From Nocardia concava NBRC 100430 (lineage in GTDB: Bacteria; Actinomycetota; Actinomycetes; Mycobacteriales; Mycobacteriaceae), in contig NZ_BAFX01000065.1 in NCBI RefSeq assembly GCF_000308815.1, forward strand, positions 1 through 64,000: 64,000 bases of DNA, read 5' to 3'. Every line of letters begins with the position of its first letter. Position 1 is the first letter of the stretch. Shown piece by piece: positions 51,210-61,302 of the stretch. The notes below the pieces were generated by a model. That model ran no database searches, was not told the DNA's origin, and saw only the letters and a list, made by a program, of their open reading frames with translations. Made by a program: the position numbers and the translations under genes.

Positions 51210-52313
51210 TTAGGACCGTTCGTCGAAGGCTCGGAGGATTTCCTCGGCGGCCAGGGCCGGAGTCAGTGAGCCGTCGCGGATCTGTTTTTCTACCTGGCCT
51301 CGTAGTGCCTTCACGTTCGGGTTTTCGGTGAGGCGGCGCAGGAGGTTGTCGTGGACCATGGTCCAGGTCCAGTCGACCTGTTGGCGGCGGCGCTTTTCGG
51401 CGAATTCGCCTGCTTCGGTGAGGACTCGGCGGTGGGTTAGTACGGTGTCCCAGAATGCGTCGAGGCCGATTCCGTTCAGGCCAGACATGGTGAGGACCGG
51501 TGGGCGCCACAGGGATTCGCGGGGGTGGATCAGGCGCATGGCGCCCTGGAGTTCGCGGGCGGCGGCCTTGGCTTCCAGCTCGTGGCGGCCGTCGGCCTTA
51601 TTCACGGCTACCAGGTCGGCGAGTTCGAGGACGCCCTTCTTGATGCCCTGTAGCTGGTCGCCGGTGCGGGCCAGGGTGAGGAAGCAGAAGACGTCGACCA
51701 TATTGGCTACGGTGACCTCGGATTGGCCTACGCCGACGGTCTCCACCAGGATGACGTCGTAGCCTGCCGCCTCCAGCAGGACGATGGTCTCGCGGGTCGC
51801 TTTCGCCACGCCGCCAAGGGTTCCCGCGGTGGGTGAAGGGCGGATGAAGGCGTCGCGTTCCACCGATAGACGCGCCATGCGGGTCTTGTCACCGAGGATG
51901 GAGCCGCCGGTGCGAGTCGAGGACGGGTCCACGGCCAGGACCGCGACGCGGTGGCCCTGGCCGATGAGGTACATGCCGAGCGCGTCGATGAATGTCGACT
52001 TGCCGACACCCGGAACACCCGTGATACCAACGCGATTCGAGAGCACCTTGCCGGATTCGGGTCTCAGCTTCAGCAGGAGCTGCTGGGCCAGGTCCCGATG
52101 GTCGGCGCGGGTGGATTCGACGAGGGTGATGGCGCGGGCCAGCCCGGCCCGCTCCCCCGCCGCCACCTGTGCGGCCAGTTGGTCGACGTCGATTACTCGG
52201 CGTGCCGCCGGACCGGCGGCGGGAGCGCCGGGGGCGGAGCGGCCGACCCCGGCGGTGGTGCCGAGCCGAGGGTGGTTCGTGCCACCCTCGGTTCCGCGTG
52301 CGGCGTCGCTCAT
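51210..52313 (-). CDS. meaB: Methylmalonyl-CoA mutase G-protein chaperone
   Basis: A 367-residue GTPase of the MeaB/ArgK type that protects methylmalonyl-CoA mutase and gates loading of its B12 cofactor. The P-loop is GVPGVGKS (99-106), the [18 protein letters not shown] switch region and the base-specific NKAD are present. An extra 40 low-complexity residues lead the protein. It starts within the mutB stop codon (ATGA), as expected for a coupled chaperone. Confidence 0.94.
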   Translation of the reverse strand: MSDAARGTEGGTNHPRLGTTAGVGRSAPGAPAAGPAARRVIDVDQLAAQVAAGERAGLARAITLVESTRADHRDLAQQLLLKLRPESGKVLSNRVGITGVPGVGKSTFIDALGMYLIGQGHRVAVLAVDPSSTRTGGSILGDKTRMARLSVERDAFIRPSPTAGTLGGVAKATRETIVLLEAAGYDVILVETVGVGQSEVTVANMVDVFCFLTLARTGDQLQGIKKGVLELADLVAVNKADGRHELEAKAAARELQGAMRLIHPRESLWRPPVLTMSGLNGIGLDAFWDTVLTHRRVLTEAGEFAEKRRRQQVDWTWTMVHDNLLRRLTENPNVKALRGQVEKQIRDGSLTPALAAEEILRAFDERS

Positions 52314-54568
52314 TCCGTTGCGCCGGTGCCGATCTCGTGGCCCAGCTGTGCGGCCAGCTTCTGGATCAGGTCGATGGCGGCATCGGCGATGATGGTGCCG
52401 GGGCCGAAGATGCCGGCCGCACCCGCCGCGTACAGCTCGTCGTAGTCACCGGGCGGGATGACGCCGCCGACGGTGACCATGATGTCGGGGCGGCCGACAT
52501 CGGCCAGTGCCTGCCGCAGGGCGGGCACCAGCGTGAGGTGGCCGGCTGCCAGCGAGGAGACGCCGACGACGTGCACGTCGTTGTCGGCTGCCTGCTGGGC
52601 CACCTCTTCGGGGGTCTGGAACAGCGGGCCCACGTCGACGTCCATGCCGAGGTCGGCGAACGCGGTGGCGATCACCTTCTGGCCGCGGTCGTGGCCGTCC
52701 TGGCCCATCTTGGCGATGAGGATGCGGGGGCGGCGGCCCTCGGCCTCACCGAACGCCTCGACCAGCTCGATGGCCTTGCTGATGTTGGTCACCTTGCCTG
52801 CCTCCTCGCGGTAAACGCCGGACAGGGTGCGGATTTCCGCCTGGTGGCGGCCGTACACCTTCTCCAGCGCGTCGGAGATCTCGCCGACGGTGGCCTTGGC
52901 GCGAGCCGCGTTGATGGCCAGGGCCATCAGGTTGTTGTCCATGCCGCCCTCGGACGAGGCTGCCGCACGGGTCAATTCGGCCAGCGCCTTCTCGACCTCG
53001 GCCGAATCACGCTCGGCGCGCAGCTTTTCCAGCTTGGCGTTCTGCTCGGCGCGCACGCGCGAGTTCTCGACCTTGAGCACCTCGATCGGGGTGTCTTCCT
53101 CGACCTGGTACTTGTTCACGCCGATCACCGGCTGCTGGCCGGTGTCGATGCGGGCCTGGGTGCGGGCCGCGGCCTCCTCGATGCGCAGCTTCGGGATGCC
53201 CTCCGAAATCGCCTGCGCCATACCGCCGTGCGCCTCGATCTCGGCGATGTGGGCGCGGGCGCGCTCGGCCAGCTGGTGGGTCAGCCATTCCACGTAGTAC
53301 GAGCCGCCCCACGGGTCGGCCGGACGGGTGGTGTTGGACTCCTGCTGGATCAGCAGCTGGGTGTTGCGGGCGATGCGGGCGGAGAAGTCCGTCGGCAGCG
53401 CCAGCGCCTCGTCCAGCGCGTTCGTGTGCAGCGACTGGGTGTGGCCCTGGGTCGCGGCCATGGCCTCGACGCAGGTGCGGGCGACGTTGTTGAACACATC
53501 CTGCGCGGTCAGCGACCAGCCCGAGGTCTGCGAATGCGTGCGCAGCGCAAGGGACTTGGAGTTCTTGGGCTCGAACTTGGCGACCAGCTCGTTCCACAGC
53601 AGGCGCCCGGCGCGCAGCTTGGCGACCTCCATGAAGAAGTTCATGCCGATGGCCCAGAAGAACGAAAGTCGCGGCGCGAACTTGTCGACCTCCATGCCCG
53701 CGTCCAGACCGGCCTTGATGTACTCCACGCCGTCGGCGAGGGTGTAGGCCAGCTCCAGGTCGGCGGTCGCGCCCGCTTCCTGAATGTGGTAGCCGGAGAT
53801 GGAGATCGAGTTGAACTTCGGCATCTTCGCGGAGGTGTAGGCGAAGATGTCGGAGATGATCCGCATCGAGGGCTTGGGCGGGTAGATGTAGGTGTTGCGG
53901 ACCATGAACTCCTTCAGAATGTCGTTCTGAATGGTTCCGGCCAGCTGCTCGGGCGCGACGCCCTGTTCCTCGGCGGCGACGACGTAGAGCGCCAGGATCG
54001 GCAGCACCGCGCCGTTCATGGTCATCGACACCGAAACCTGGTCCAGCGGAATCTGATCGAACAGTTCCCGCATGTCGAGGATGGAGTCGATGGCGACACC
54101 GGCCATGCCGACGTCACCGGTCACGCGCGGGTGATCCGAGTCGTAGCCGCGGTGGGTGGCCAGGTCGAAGGCGACCGACAGGCCCTTCTGACCCGACTGC
54201 AGGTTGCGGCGGTAGAAGGCGTTCGAGTCCGCGGCGGTGGAGAAGCCCGCGTACTGGCGGATCGTCCACGGCTGGTTCACGTACATGGTCGGGTACGGGC
54301 CGCGCAGGAACGGGGCCACACCCGGCACGCTGTCGAGGGGGTAGCCCTCGGCGACGATGGCGTCGCGGTCGGCCTTGGTGAACACCGGCGGCACGTCGAT
54401 GCCTTCGGGCGTCGACCACGTGAGCTGTTCGGGCGCATAGTGATTGGCGCTCGCGGCCTCGGCGACGAACTCCTCGACCTGCGCGGCGCTGACCTGCGCG
54501 GGCGCGGTCTCGCCCTCGGTCAGCGGCACTTCGGCGAAATTGCCGATGCGATGCTTGATATCGCTCAT
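52310..54568 (-). CDS. mutB: Methylmalonyl-CoA mutase, catalytic large subunit
   Basis: A 752-residue B12 enzyme interconverting methylmalonyl-CoA and succinyl-CoA. The TIM barrel has [20 protein letters not shown] and TMNGAVLP, then [20 protein letters not shown]. The C-terminal domain binds adenosylcobalamin with lower ligand His626 in DGHDRG and GGVIPPGDY. Needed for propionate, odd-chain fatty acid and cholesterol-derived propionyl-CoA use. Two bases separate it from mutA, and meaB overlaps its end. Confidence 0.96.
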   Translation of the reverse strand: MSDIKHRIGNFAEVPLTEGETAPAQVSAAQVEEFVAEAASANHYAPEQLTWSTPEGIDVPPVFTKADRDAIVAEGYPLDSVPGVAPFLRGPYPTMYVNQPWTIRQYAGFSTAADSNAFYRRNLQSGQKGLSVAFDLATHRGYDSDHPRVTGDVGMAGVAIDSILDMRELFDQIPLDQVSVSMTMNGAVLPILALYVVAAEEQGVAPEQLAGTIQNDILKEFMVRNTYIYPPKPSMRIISDIFAYTSAKMPKFNSISISGYHIQEAGATADLELAYTLADGVEYIKAGLDAGMEVDKFAPRLSFFWAIGMNFFMEVAKLRAGRLLWNELVAKFEPKNSKSLALRTHSQTSGWSLTAQDVFNNVARTCVEAMAATQGHTQSLHTNALDEALALPTDFSARIARNTQLLIQQESNTTRPADPWGGSYYVEWLTHQLAERARAHIAEIEAHGGMAQAISEGIPKLRIEEAAARTQARIDTGQQPVIGVNKYQVEEDTPIEVLKVENSRVRAEQNAKLEKLRAERDSAEVEKALAELTRAAASSEGGMDNNLMALAINAARAKATVGEISDALEKVYGRHQAEIRTLSGVYREEAGKVTNISKAIELVEAFGEAEGRRPRILIAKMGQDGHDRGQKVIATAFADLGMDVDVGPLFQTPEEVAQQAADNDVHVVGVSSLAAGHLTLVPALRQALADVGRPDIMVTVGGVIPPGDYDELYAAGAAGIFGPGTIIADAAIDLIQKLAAQLGHEIGTGATE

Positions 54569-54570
54569 CT

Positions 54571-56388
54571 CTACGCTCCCAGCTTTTCGAGCAGGCCGGT
54601 CAGAGCCGCCACGGCATCCATGCGCGCGGTCACGAAGCCATCCGGGCGATCCGCCCCGGAAAGCTCAGCGACCGCCTTCTCGGGCCCGGCCAGCAGCACG
54701 GTGGTCACACCCGCCCCCCGCAGTTCCTGCACGGCCGCGGCGGCATCGGTGCCGTAGCGCTTATCGGAGCCACACAGCACGGCGATCGACGGACCGGCCT
54801 CGGTGACGGCTTCGATGCCGCCGGAGGCCAGCAGGTTGGTGGTGAAGGTGACACGAACATTGTTCTCCGCCACCGGTCCCAGCGGAACCAGCCGCACCTG
54901 CGGGCGCTTGCCCTGGGCGGCGAGGAAGGCGTCCGAGCGGTTGCGCAGCGCCTCGAACGCCGCGCCGTAGCGGGCGGTGCCGTTGGCGGCGCGGGCCTGC
55001 TCCGACAGCGGCCTCTCGCCGAGGTTCGGGAACTCGTTGACGCCGGTGACGGCCGTCTTGCGGTGCGCCACATCGGAATCCCGCTTGGCCTTGGTCTCGC
55101 CGATGCGCTCGGCGAGCAGACCCTTCTGCAACGCGGCCAGGTAACCACCCGCGGCCTCGATCTCCTGCATGAACTCCCACGCCTTGGCGGCGAGTTCATC
55201 GGTGAGCGACTCCACGTACCAGGAGCCCGCAGCCGGGTCCACCACGTGGCCGAGGTGGGATTCCTCGAGCAGCAGCAGCTGGGTGTTGCGGGCCATGCGC
55301 TCCGAGAACGCCTTGGAGACTTCGAGTTCCCCGGCGGGCAGCGCGTCGTCGAAGGGCAGCACGGTGACAATGTCCGCGCCGCCGACGCCCGCGCCGAACG
55401 CGGCCAGGGTGGTGCGCAGCATGTTCACCCACGGATCGCGCTGGCTCATCATGGCCGCCGAAGTGATCGCCTGCTGCGGTGCGTTGCCGAAGGCCGGAGC
55501 GCCGCAGACGTGCGCCACGCGGGCCCAGAGCTTGCGGGCCGCACGGAATTTCGCGATGGTCTCGAACTGGTCGTCGGTGGCCGCGAAGCGGAACTCCAAC
55601 TGGCCCAGCGCATCCGCGATATCGGCGCCGGCATCGGTGAGCGAGCGCAGGTATTCGAGACCGGCGGCCACGGCCGCGCCCAACTCCTGGGCGTCGGAGG
55701 CGCCCTGGTTGTGGAAGGCCACGCCGCACACGGTGATGGCACGGACCGTCTCGGTGCGAGCCACCGCCTGCTGAGCCAGCGCGATCGCGCCGTCCAGATC
55801 GATGGCCTGCGTGCCCGCGAACAGGCTCGTCAGCGGGGTCGCACCCAGCGAGACGCGAATGTCCTTGCGGTTCGGAGCCGAATAGCCGTCCAGCACCGAG
55901 AACAGCGCGGCGGCAGCCTCATTGGCGGCCGGACCGGCATCCAGGGTCAGCGGCGCGAGCTCGAACAGGAAGCCCTGCAGCGCGGTGGCGATCCCGTCGA
56001 CCGGCACGCCGCGCTCGGCGACGCCCAGCCATACGGCGCTCACGCCATTGTCGAGCGCGAAGAGGATGTCCCCATTGACGGCCTTGGCGTCCGCGCCGCC
56101 GAAGCGCTGGCTCACGAACCACCCGCGGTGCACGTCGCGGGTGGCGTCGCCACCGCGCACGTAGGGGAACTGCCCGGGCAAAGGCTGCTCGGGCAGTTCG
56201 TCGCGGCGCGTGTACAGCGGGTTGACCGTCAGACCGTCGTAGGTCGTGACCGCGAGCAGCTTCTCCGGCTCATCCGGCAATTCGCTCGCATCCACCCTGC
56301 GGGCCTTGGCCAGCACCCCGGCGACACCCTTGCGCCAGGCGGCAAACTCGGGCACCGGATCGGTGTCCGAGTCGGAAGCAATCGGCAT
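54571..56388 (-). CDS. mutA: Methylmalonyl-CoA mutase, small subunit
   Basis: A 605-residue non-catalytic partner of the mutase. It keeps the barrel wording ([52 protein letters not shown]) and a C-terminal flavodoxin-like region, but the B12-binding DxHxxG is absent, as is normal for this subunit. I start it at 56388, with GAAGGA 10 bases upstream; an ATG at 56409 in frame would add seven residues. First gene of the mutA-mutB-meaB-GNAT operon. No cobalamin riboswitch is visible in the 168-bp gap upstream. Confidence 0.93.
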   Translation of the reverse strand: MPIASDSDTDPVPEFAAWRKGVAGVLAKARRVDASELPDEPEKLLAVTTYDGLTVNPLYTRRDELPEQPLPGQFPYVRGGDATRDVHRGWFVSQRFGGADAKAVNGDILFALDNGVSAVWLGVAERGVPVDGIATALQGFLFELAPLTLDAGPAANEAAAALFSVLDGYSAPNRKDIRVSLGATPLTSLFAGTQAIDLDGAIALAQQAVARTETVRAITVCGVAFHNQGASDAQELGAAVAAGLEYLRSLTDAGADIADALGQLEFRFAATDDQFETIAKFRAARKLWARVAHVCGAPAFGNAPQQAITSAAMMSQRDPWVNMLRTTLAAFGAGVGGADIVTVLPFDDALPAGELEVSKAFSERMARNTQLLLLEESHLGHVVDPAAGSWYVESLTDELAAKAWEFMQEIEAAGGYLAALQKGLLAERIGETKAKRDSDVAHRKTAVTGVNEFPNLGERPLSEQARAANGTARYGAAFEALRNRSDAFLAAQGKRPQVRLVPLGPVAENNVRVTFTTNLLASGGIEAVTEAGPSIAVLCGSDKRYGTDAAAAVQELRGAGVTTVLLAGPEKAVAELSGADRPDGFVTARMDAVAALTGLLEKLGA

Positions 56389-56556
56389 AGCTGCTTGTCC
56401 TTCTTCCACTCCCTGACCGTGTGGCTGTTTTTCTGGACTTCGCCCAGCTCAACGGCCACTTTGGTTAACGAGCATTCATGGTCTTTCCCCTGATGCTAGC
56501 GGCACCCTTTCGATTACCGTCTCCGGAGTCTCACTACCAGCGGGTAACCTGGCGCG

Positions 56557-57243
56557 GTGCCAACAACCGTGCGCGGGCCGCTCGACCGGGTATCCGGGCT
56601 GCTCAACCGCCTCCGTCAACCGCGAACCCTGGCCTTGCTGATCGGCTGCGGGCTACTGTTCGCCGTGGCCGCCTTCGCGCCGCATCCGGCACCGCAGCAG
56701 ATCCGGGAGTGGGCCGATTCGGTCGGGCCCGCACTGCCATTGGTGTTCTTCGCGGTCCACACGCTGGTCTGTATCGTGCCCTTCCCGCGCACGATCTTCA
56801 CACTCAGCGCGGGCATGTTGTTCGGGTCGGCCGAGGGGCTGACGCTGGCGATCACGGCCACGACTTTGAGTGCGGTTCTTGCCCTGTGGCTGGTCCGGGC
56901 CCTCGACCACGAGCGGGTGCGGGCGCGGCTGACGCATCCGACCGTCCAGGCCGTCGATGCCCGGCTCGCGCGTCGCGGGTGGCTGGCGGTCGGATCCCTG
57001 CGGCTTATCGCGTTCGCGCCGTTCTCCATCGTGAACTATTGCGCGGCACTGTCTTCGATCCGCTTCACGCCGTATCTGGTCGCCACCTTCCTCGGGATCA
57101 TTCCCGGCACGGTCGGCACCGTGCTGCTCGGCGACGCCCTCACCAATCGCACCTCCCCCGCGCAGTGGATCGTGACGGCGGCCTGTCTCGCGCTCGGCGT
57201 GATCGGCCTGGTCGTGGACGCGCGCATGGCGGTCGAGAACTAG
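56557..57243 (+). CDS. VTT-domain membrane protein (TVP38/TMEM64, DedA-like)
   Basis: A 228-residue integral membrane protein of the VTT family, now linked with lipid scrambling or transport. The signature AGMLFGSAEGLTLAITATTLSA has the conserved F/LG...G pattern, followed by VGSLRLIAFAPFSIVNYCAAL, which fits the family's P-xxxxNY region, and FLGIIPGTVGTVLLG. Roughly five helices. The GTG start is preceded by no strong ribosome site (possible leaderless mRNA after GGGTAACCT). Confidence 0.85.
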   Translation: MPTTVRGPLDRVSGLLNRLRQPRTLALLIGCGLLFAVAAFAPHPAPQQIREWADSVGPALPLVFFAVHTLVCIVPFPRTIFTLSAGMLFGSAEGLTLAITATTLSAVLALWLVRALDHERVRARLTHPTVQAVDARLARRGWLAVGSLRLIAFAPFSIVNYCAALSSIRFTPYLVATFLGIIPGTVGTVLLGDALTNRTSPAQWIVTAACLALGVIGLVVDARMAVEN

Positions 57244-57348
57244 CGAATCGCCGTCCGACCGACCTCCCCGATTTGAAACGTTCGGCGTTCTAACCTGTCG
57301 TCAAATAAGCAGGCAGGAGCACTTATCGAATCCGGAGGTGTGGAGGTT

Positions 57349-57738
57349 GTGAGCGATTCAGCTTCTCGGGCAGGCGGCAATAGATTCCCCGACACGTGGC
57401 TGGCCTTGATCCGGCAGCCTCCGCCGACTCCCGTGCTCGTCGCCATCGGCTTCATCGCACTTCTGCCGGCGCTGCTCACCGGCGGTCCGGTCGCCGCCGC
57501 CGTCGCCATCTGGTACCGCGGAAACGGCCCGGATGAACGCGGCTTTCCCCTGCTGCTCGCGGTTCTGGTCGTGATGGGCATGTTCGCCACCGCAGCGCTG
57601 GCCCTCGGCACGGCGTGGCGACGCAGCCGCGAGACGCCGAACGGTGAAAACCCCTCCGTCCCACCGTCCGACGCCTCCGCACCCGCAGCCCCTGCTCCGG
57701 CGTGCGATTCGATGGTCGCCGAAGAACCCACCCGCTAG
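57349..57738 (+). CDS. Small two-helix membrane protein, unknown
   Basis: A 129-residue protein with two hydrophobic segments (PVLVAIGFIALLPALL and FPLLLAVLVVMGMFATAALAL) and a Pro/Ala-rich tail of about 35 residues, predicted disordered. I do not recognise a family. GTG at 57349 has GGAGG 10 bases upstream; a GTG at 57340 is an alternative. It is followed by a hairpin and then the two-component genes. Confidence 0.6.
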   Translation: MSDSASRAGGNRFPDTWLALIRQPPPTPVLVAIGFIALLPALLTGGPVAAAVAIWYRGNGPDERGFPLLLAVLVVMGMFATAALALGTAWRRSRETPNGENPSVPPSDASAPAAPAPACDSMVAEEPTR

Positions 57739-57783
57739 GCAGCCTGCGCATACCACTCATGACCGTGGTGTGTGCACCCCGAA

Positions 57784-57833
57784 CCCCCTGACAACGGGGG
57801 CTCGGCACTTCGATTCGGGTAGTTCGGTACCCG
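57784..57833 (+). terminator. Two short hairpins before the response regulator
   Basis: CCCCC/GGGGG with a 7-base loop (57784-57800) and CGGGTA/TACCCG with a 6-base loop (57816-57833) follow each other in the 131-bp gap. The first could end the upstream transcript, the second may lie in the leader or operator of the response-regulator gene. Confidence 0.35.
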
Positions 57834-57869
57834 TGCGAAGTCGCCACGGCCGGAGGATCCTCTAGGACT

Positions 57870-58541
57870 GTGAGTACGACTGGGGTCACGGTCGTGGTGG
57901 CCGAGGACTCGATGTTGATCCGCGACAGCGTTTTACGGGTACTGGCGACCGATGACACGATCGAGGTGGTCGGCATCGCGACCGATTACGACGCCACGGT
58001 CCAGCTGGTGCGCACTACCGAACCGAATGTGCTCATCACCGATATCCGCATGCCGCCCACCGGAACCGACGAGGGCATCCGGCTGGCCCGGCAATTGCGC
58101 GTGACCCAGCCGGGCACCGGCGTGATCGCGCTGTCTCACTATGCCGAGCCCCAGTACGCCACCGGACTGCTCGACGGCGGCTCGGCCGGGCGCGGGTATC
58201 TGCTCAAGGAGCACATCGCCCGCTTCGACCAGCTGCTCAGTGCAGTCCACGTCGTCGCGGGCGGCGGATCGGTGCTCGATCCGGTCATTGTCGAGACCCT
58301 GCTGGCACGCCGTCGCGAGGACGCCATGGTCTATCGCCTCACCGCCCGCGAGCGGCAGGTGCTCGCCGAGATCGCCGGCGGCGGCAGCAATCGCGTGGTG
58401 GCGCAACGGCTCTCGCTGTCGCAGCGGGCGGTCGAGAAGCACATCAACTCGATCTTCGCCAAGTTCGGCCTCACCTCCGACCCTGCCCTGGATCAGCGGG
58501 TCACCGCCGTGCTGATGTTCCTGGCCGCACACACCGACTAA
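57870..58541 (+). CDS. NarL/LuxR-family response regulator
   Basis: A 223-residue two-component regulator. Receiver domain at 1-125 with acidic pair VVAEDS, phospho-acceptor Asp in LITDIRMPP and the Lys in YLLKEHI. LuxR-type DNA-binding domain at about 155-215: LTARERQVLAEIAGGGSNRVVAQRLSLSQRAVEKHINSIFAKFGL. The GTG start follows GGAGG. It is followed by a receiver-only gene and then the kinase, all on one strand, so this is the transcriptional output of the three-gene system. Confidence 0.92.
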   Translation: MSTTGVTVVVAEDSMLIRDSVLRVLATDDTIEVVGIATDYDATVQLVRTTEPNVLITDIRMPPTGTDEGIRLARQLRVTQPGTGVIALSHYAEPQYATGLLDGGSAGRGYLLKEHIARFDQLLSAVHVVAGGGSVLDPVIVETLLARRREDAMVYRLTARERQVLAEIAGGGSNRVVAQRLSLSQRAVEKHINSIFAKFGLTSDPALDQRVTAVLMFLAAHTD

Positions 58542-58583
58542 GGGGTGCGTGCACCCTTTCCCGATCCACGCCCGAGTCTCACC

Positions 58584-58970
58584 ATGACAGACATGACCGC
58601 GCAGGTACAGGTGTGGATCGTCGACGACCGCCCCGCCTTCCGGCGTGCGGCCGCCGCGATGGTCGCGGCGAGCGCCGGATTCGTCGTCGCGGGCGAGGCC
58701 GACAGCGGTGAGGCGGCAGTGGAATTGACCCGCGACGCCGCCATCGGACTGGTGCTGATGGACATCAATATGCCCGGCATGGGCGGTATCGAGGCGACGC
58801 GGCGCATTCGCTCCGGGCATCCCGGGGTGGCGGTGCTGCTCATGTCGACCTATGACACGACCGATCTCCCCCACGAGGTATCACAGTGCGGCGCAGCAGG
58901 TTACGTGCACAAGGAGACGCTGAGCCCGCAGCTGCTGCGGCGGATCTGGAGCGAGCTGACACCGTCGTGA
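58584..58970 (+). CDS. Receiver-only response regulator
   Basis: A 128-residue stand-alone receiver domain. It opens with VQVWIVDDRPAFR (acidic pocket), has the phospho-acceptor Asp in LVLMDINMPGMGG and the switch Lys in YVHKETL. No output domain follows; the gene ends at TGA, which overlaps the kinase's GTG. It may act as a phosphate sink, or bring the kinase and the LuxR regulator together. The ATG at 58584 fits the domain start. Confidence 0.88.
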   Translation: MTDMTAQVQVWIVDDRPAFRRAAAAMVAASAGFVVAGEADSGEAAVELTRDAAIGLVLMDINMPGMGGIEATRRIRSGHPGVAVLLMSTYDTTDLPHEVSQCGAAGYVHKETLSPQLLRRIWSELTPS

Positions 58971-60214
58971 ACTCCGACGGCACGGGCTCCCTGGCCCGCC
59001 GCCGGCTGCGCCAGCTGATCTACGCGCTGATCGTCACGACCGGAGTCCTGATCGCGCTCAATATCGCCGCGGCGTGCTGGCGGCCCACGATCTGGGTCTT
59101 CGCCATGCTGGCCGTGCTGGTGGTGGAGGCGCTGGTCTTCCTCGTGGCGCTGCACACGGCGCGGCGCGGGCCGCTGGAACGATCGGTCGCCACCCTCTCG
59201 ATCATGATCTGGGCGGGCGCGATTCTCGCGTCCTGGATCTCACCGCTCACCCTGCCGATGCACTCGGTCGCGGCGCTCATCCCGGCCATCTCCGCGGTGC
59301 CCTATGTGCCGCGGCGGCATCTGCCGCACTATTTCGTGGGGACGCTGGCCAGCGCATTCCTCTGTGCCGCGCTGGCTCTGCCGCTGGTCACCTCGGTATC
59401 CGCACCGGTCACCGTGAAATACATTGCCACGCTGGGTTTCCCGGCCGTCACCGCGCCGATCCTGCTGGTCGTGTGGCACACCGCGACCACCATGCGGGAC
59501 ATGGCGATCATCGCACGCCGCAATGCCGATGCGCTGCGCTCCTCGCAGCGGCTGCTCGCCGAACGCGCCGACCAGCTCACGGCGTCGCGAGCGAGGCTGG
59601 TCGCGGTCACCGACGCCGAACGCCGTCGGCTGGAACAGGATCTGCACGATGGGGCGCAGCAGCAGCTCGTCGCGGTCGCGGTCACCCTGCAGCTCGCCCG
59701 CCAGACCGCCGCCGACGATGCGGCGGCCTGTGCCGAATTGATCGGCGAGGCAGGCGAACTGCTGCAGACCGCGATCGCCGAGATTCGCCGCCTCGCCCAG
59801 GGCATCTACCCACCACTACTGGCCCGCGACGGCCTCCGCGCCGCCCTGCCCGCCGCCGCGACCCGCTCCCCCGTACCGGTGCGAGTCCGCGTCGACCGGA
59901 TCGGCCGCTACCGCCAGGACATCGAAACCGCCCTCTACTACTGCTGTCTCGAAGCCCTGCAAAACAGCGCCAAACACGGCGGCCCGGGCACCACCGTCGT
60001 CATCACCGCCCATCAAACCAGCGGAACCCTGCTGCTCACCATCTCCGACACCGGCCGCGGCTTCGATCCAACGCTCGCCACCGAAGGCTCCGGCCTCACC
60101 AACATGAAGGACCGCCTCTCGGTGATCGGCGGCACCCTCACCATCGACACCGCCCCCGCCCTGGGCACCCGCCTGACCGCCACCATCCCCACCCAGCCGC
60201 TGGCGTCGCCCTAG
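58967..60214 (+). CDS. Membrane sensor histidine kinase (HisKA_3)
   Basis: A 415-residue kinase. About five to six membrane helices fill residues 15-165 and no large outside domain is seen, so the signal may be sensed in or at the membrane. A short coiled coil leads to the HisKA_3 dimerisation helix with the phosphorylated His227 in EQDLHDGAQQQL. The HATPase domain has the N-box EALQNSAKHGG and the glycine-rich ISDTGRGFDP. It starts with GTG over the receiver gene's stop, so the two are coupled. Its cognate regulators are the two receivers upstream. Confidence 0.92.
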   Translation: MNSDGTGSLARRRLRQLIYALIVTTGVLIALNIAAACWRPTIWVFAMLAVLVVEALVFLVALHTARRGPLERSVATLSIMIWAGAILASWISPLTLPMHSVAALIPAISAVPYVPRRHLPHYFVGTLASAFLCAALALPLVTSVSAPVTVKYIATLGFPAVTAPILLVVWHTATTMRDMAIIARRNADALRSSQRLLAERADQLTASRARLVAVTDAERRRLEQDLHDGAQQQLVAVAVTLQLARQTAADDAAACAELIGEAGELLQTAIAEIRRLAQGIYPPLLARDGLRAALPAAATRSPVPVRVRVDRIGRYRQDIETALYYCCLEALQNSAKHGGPGTTVVITAHQTSGTLLLTISDTGRGFDPTLATEGSGLTNMKDRLSVIGGTLTIDTAPALGTRLTATIPTQPLASP

Positions 60215-60302
60215 CGCCGCAATGAAACTCGCTGGTCAGGTCCCGCGCGGGGCGACCATGATGTACTCACGCGCGATTCACGACCGATACGACGGAGGTT
60301 CC

Positions 60303-61121
60303 ATGCGTTTGATCTCGAGTGGCCGGCTGCATGCCACGTTCGAACTCGGCGATCTGCGGGTGATCTCGCTGCGAGACGGGTACATCGACATGCCCCCGAC
60401 CCGGTTGCGCGACGAGGACGGGCGCACGTTCCTCGAGTTGCCGTCCGCCGTCCCGTTGGTCGGCGAGAATCTGCGTCTGGCGGTCAACGCCTTCTTCGTC
60501 ACCGATGGTGCGCGGGCGCTGCTCATCGACACCGGCGGGTCGGACGTCTGGCACGACCCCACCATGGGATTGATCTACGACGCGCTCGACGAAGCGGGAG
60601 TCGACCGCGCGCAGATCACCGACGTGGCCATCACCCACCGGCATTCGGACCATGTGAGCGGCCTGATCGCACCGGACGGTTCGGAGGCGTTCGCGAAACT
60701 CGAGCGCGTGTGGGTCGGCGTGGGCGACACCGCGGTGTTCGAGGGGCGGCTGGAGCCGATCCGCGACCGGGTCGTGCGGATGTCGGAGCGGGTCGCGATC
60801 ACCGATTGGGCCACCGCGATTCCGGCACCGGGCCATACACCCGGTCACACCGTCTTCGACATCAGTAGCGGTACCGGCCATCTGCTGGTCTGGGGCGACA
60901 CGGTGCACGTTCCCTCGCTCCAGTTCGGTCGGCCGAATGTGGCCTGGGAGTACGACGACGACCAGTCCCGGGCCCGTATCGCGCGGGCCGTTCTGCTGGA
61001 ACAACTGATCCGACCGAACCATTTCGTCGCCGGAGCGCACCTCGAATCACCCGGCATCGCCCGCGTAGCCCGTTCCGGCGATGGCTACACGCTCGAATAC
61101 CTCACAGCACCGATCGGCTGA
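60303..61121 (+). CDS. MBL-fold metallohydrolase
   Basis: A 272-residue metallo-beta-lactamase-fold enzyme. The metal motif is THRHSDHVSG, with the usual HxHxDH arrangement, then APGHTPGHTVF, VWGDTVH and the late NHFVAGAHLE. It is of the lactonase/hydrolase type rather than a classical beta-lactamase. The ATG at 60303 follows GGAGG by 5 bases; the frame is open to 60222. Substrate unknown. It is on the same strand as the kinase, 88 bases after it, and could be under its control or separate. Confidence 0.87.
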   Translation: MRLISSGRLHATFELGDLRVISLRDGYIDMPPTRLRDEDGRTFLELPSAVPLVGENLRLAVNAFFVTDGARALLIDTGGSDVWHDPTMGLIYDALDEAGVDRAQITDVAITHRHSDHVSGLIAPDGSEAFAKLERVWVGVGDTAVFEGRLEPIRDRVVRMSERVAITDWATAIPAPGHTPGHTVFDISSGTGHLLVWGDTVHVPSLQFGRPNVAWEYDDDQSRARIARAVLLEQLIRPNHFVAGAHLESPGIARVARSGDGYTLEYLTAPIG

Positions 61122-61266
61122 TCCGTGCCGCAGACTCAGCGCCGCCTTCGAATCACGGTGATCGTGGCGCTGTTCGAGAGCGCCTGCCCGCGACAGGATC
61201 TGGCCGGACGGTTTCGGTCTCGCATCGGAGCCGCCGGTCCACCTGTTCGAGAGAGAGGCGCTTCGC

Positions 61267-61302
61267 GTGAGTCCCCATCGCGTGCTCGGAATCGGCACAT
61301 GA
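61267..61302 (+). CDS. 11-codon upstream ORF before the ABC permease
   Basis: GTG at 61267 has GAGAGAGG about 9 bases ahead and runs 11 codons (SPHRVLGIGT after the start), ending TGA over the permease ATG (ATGA). It could be a translational-coupling leader for the importer operon. A chance ORF is also plausible because it is so short. Confidence 0.25.
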   Translation: MSPHRVLGIGT

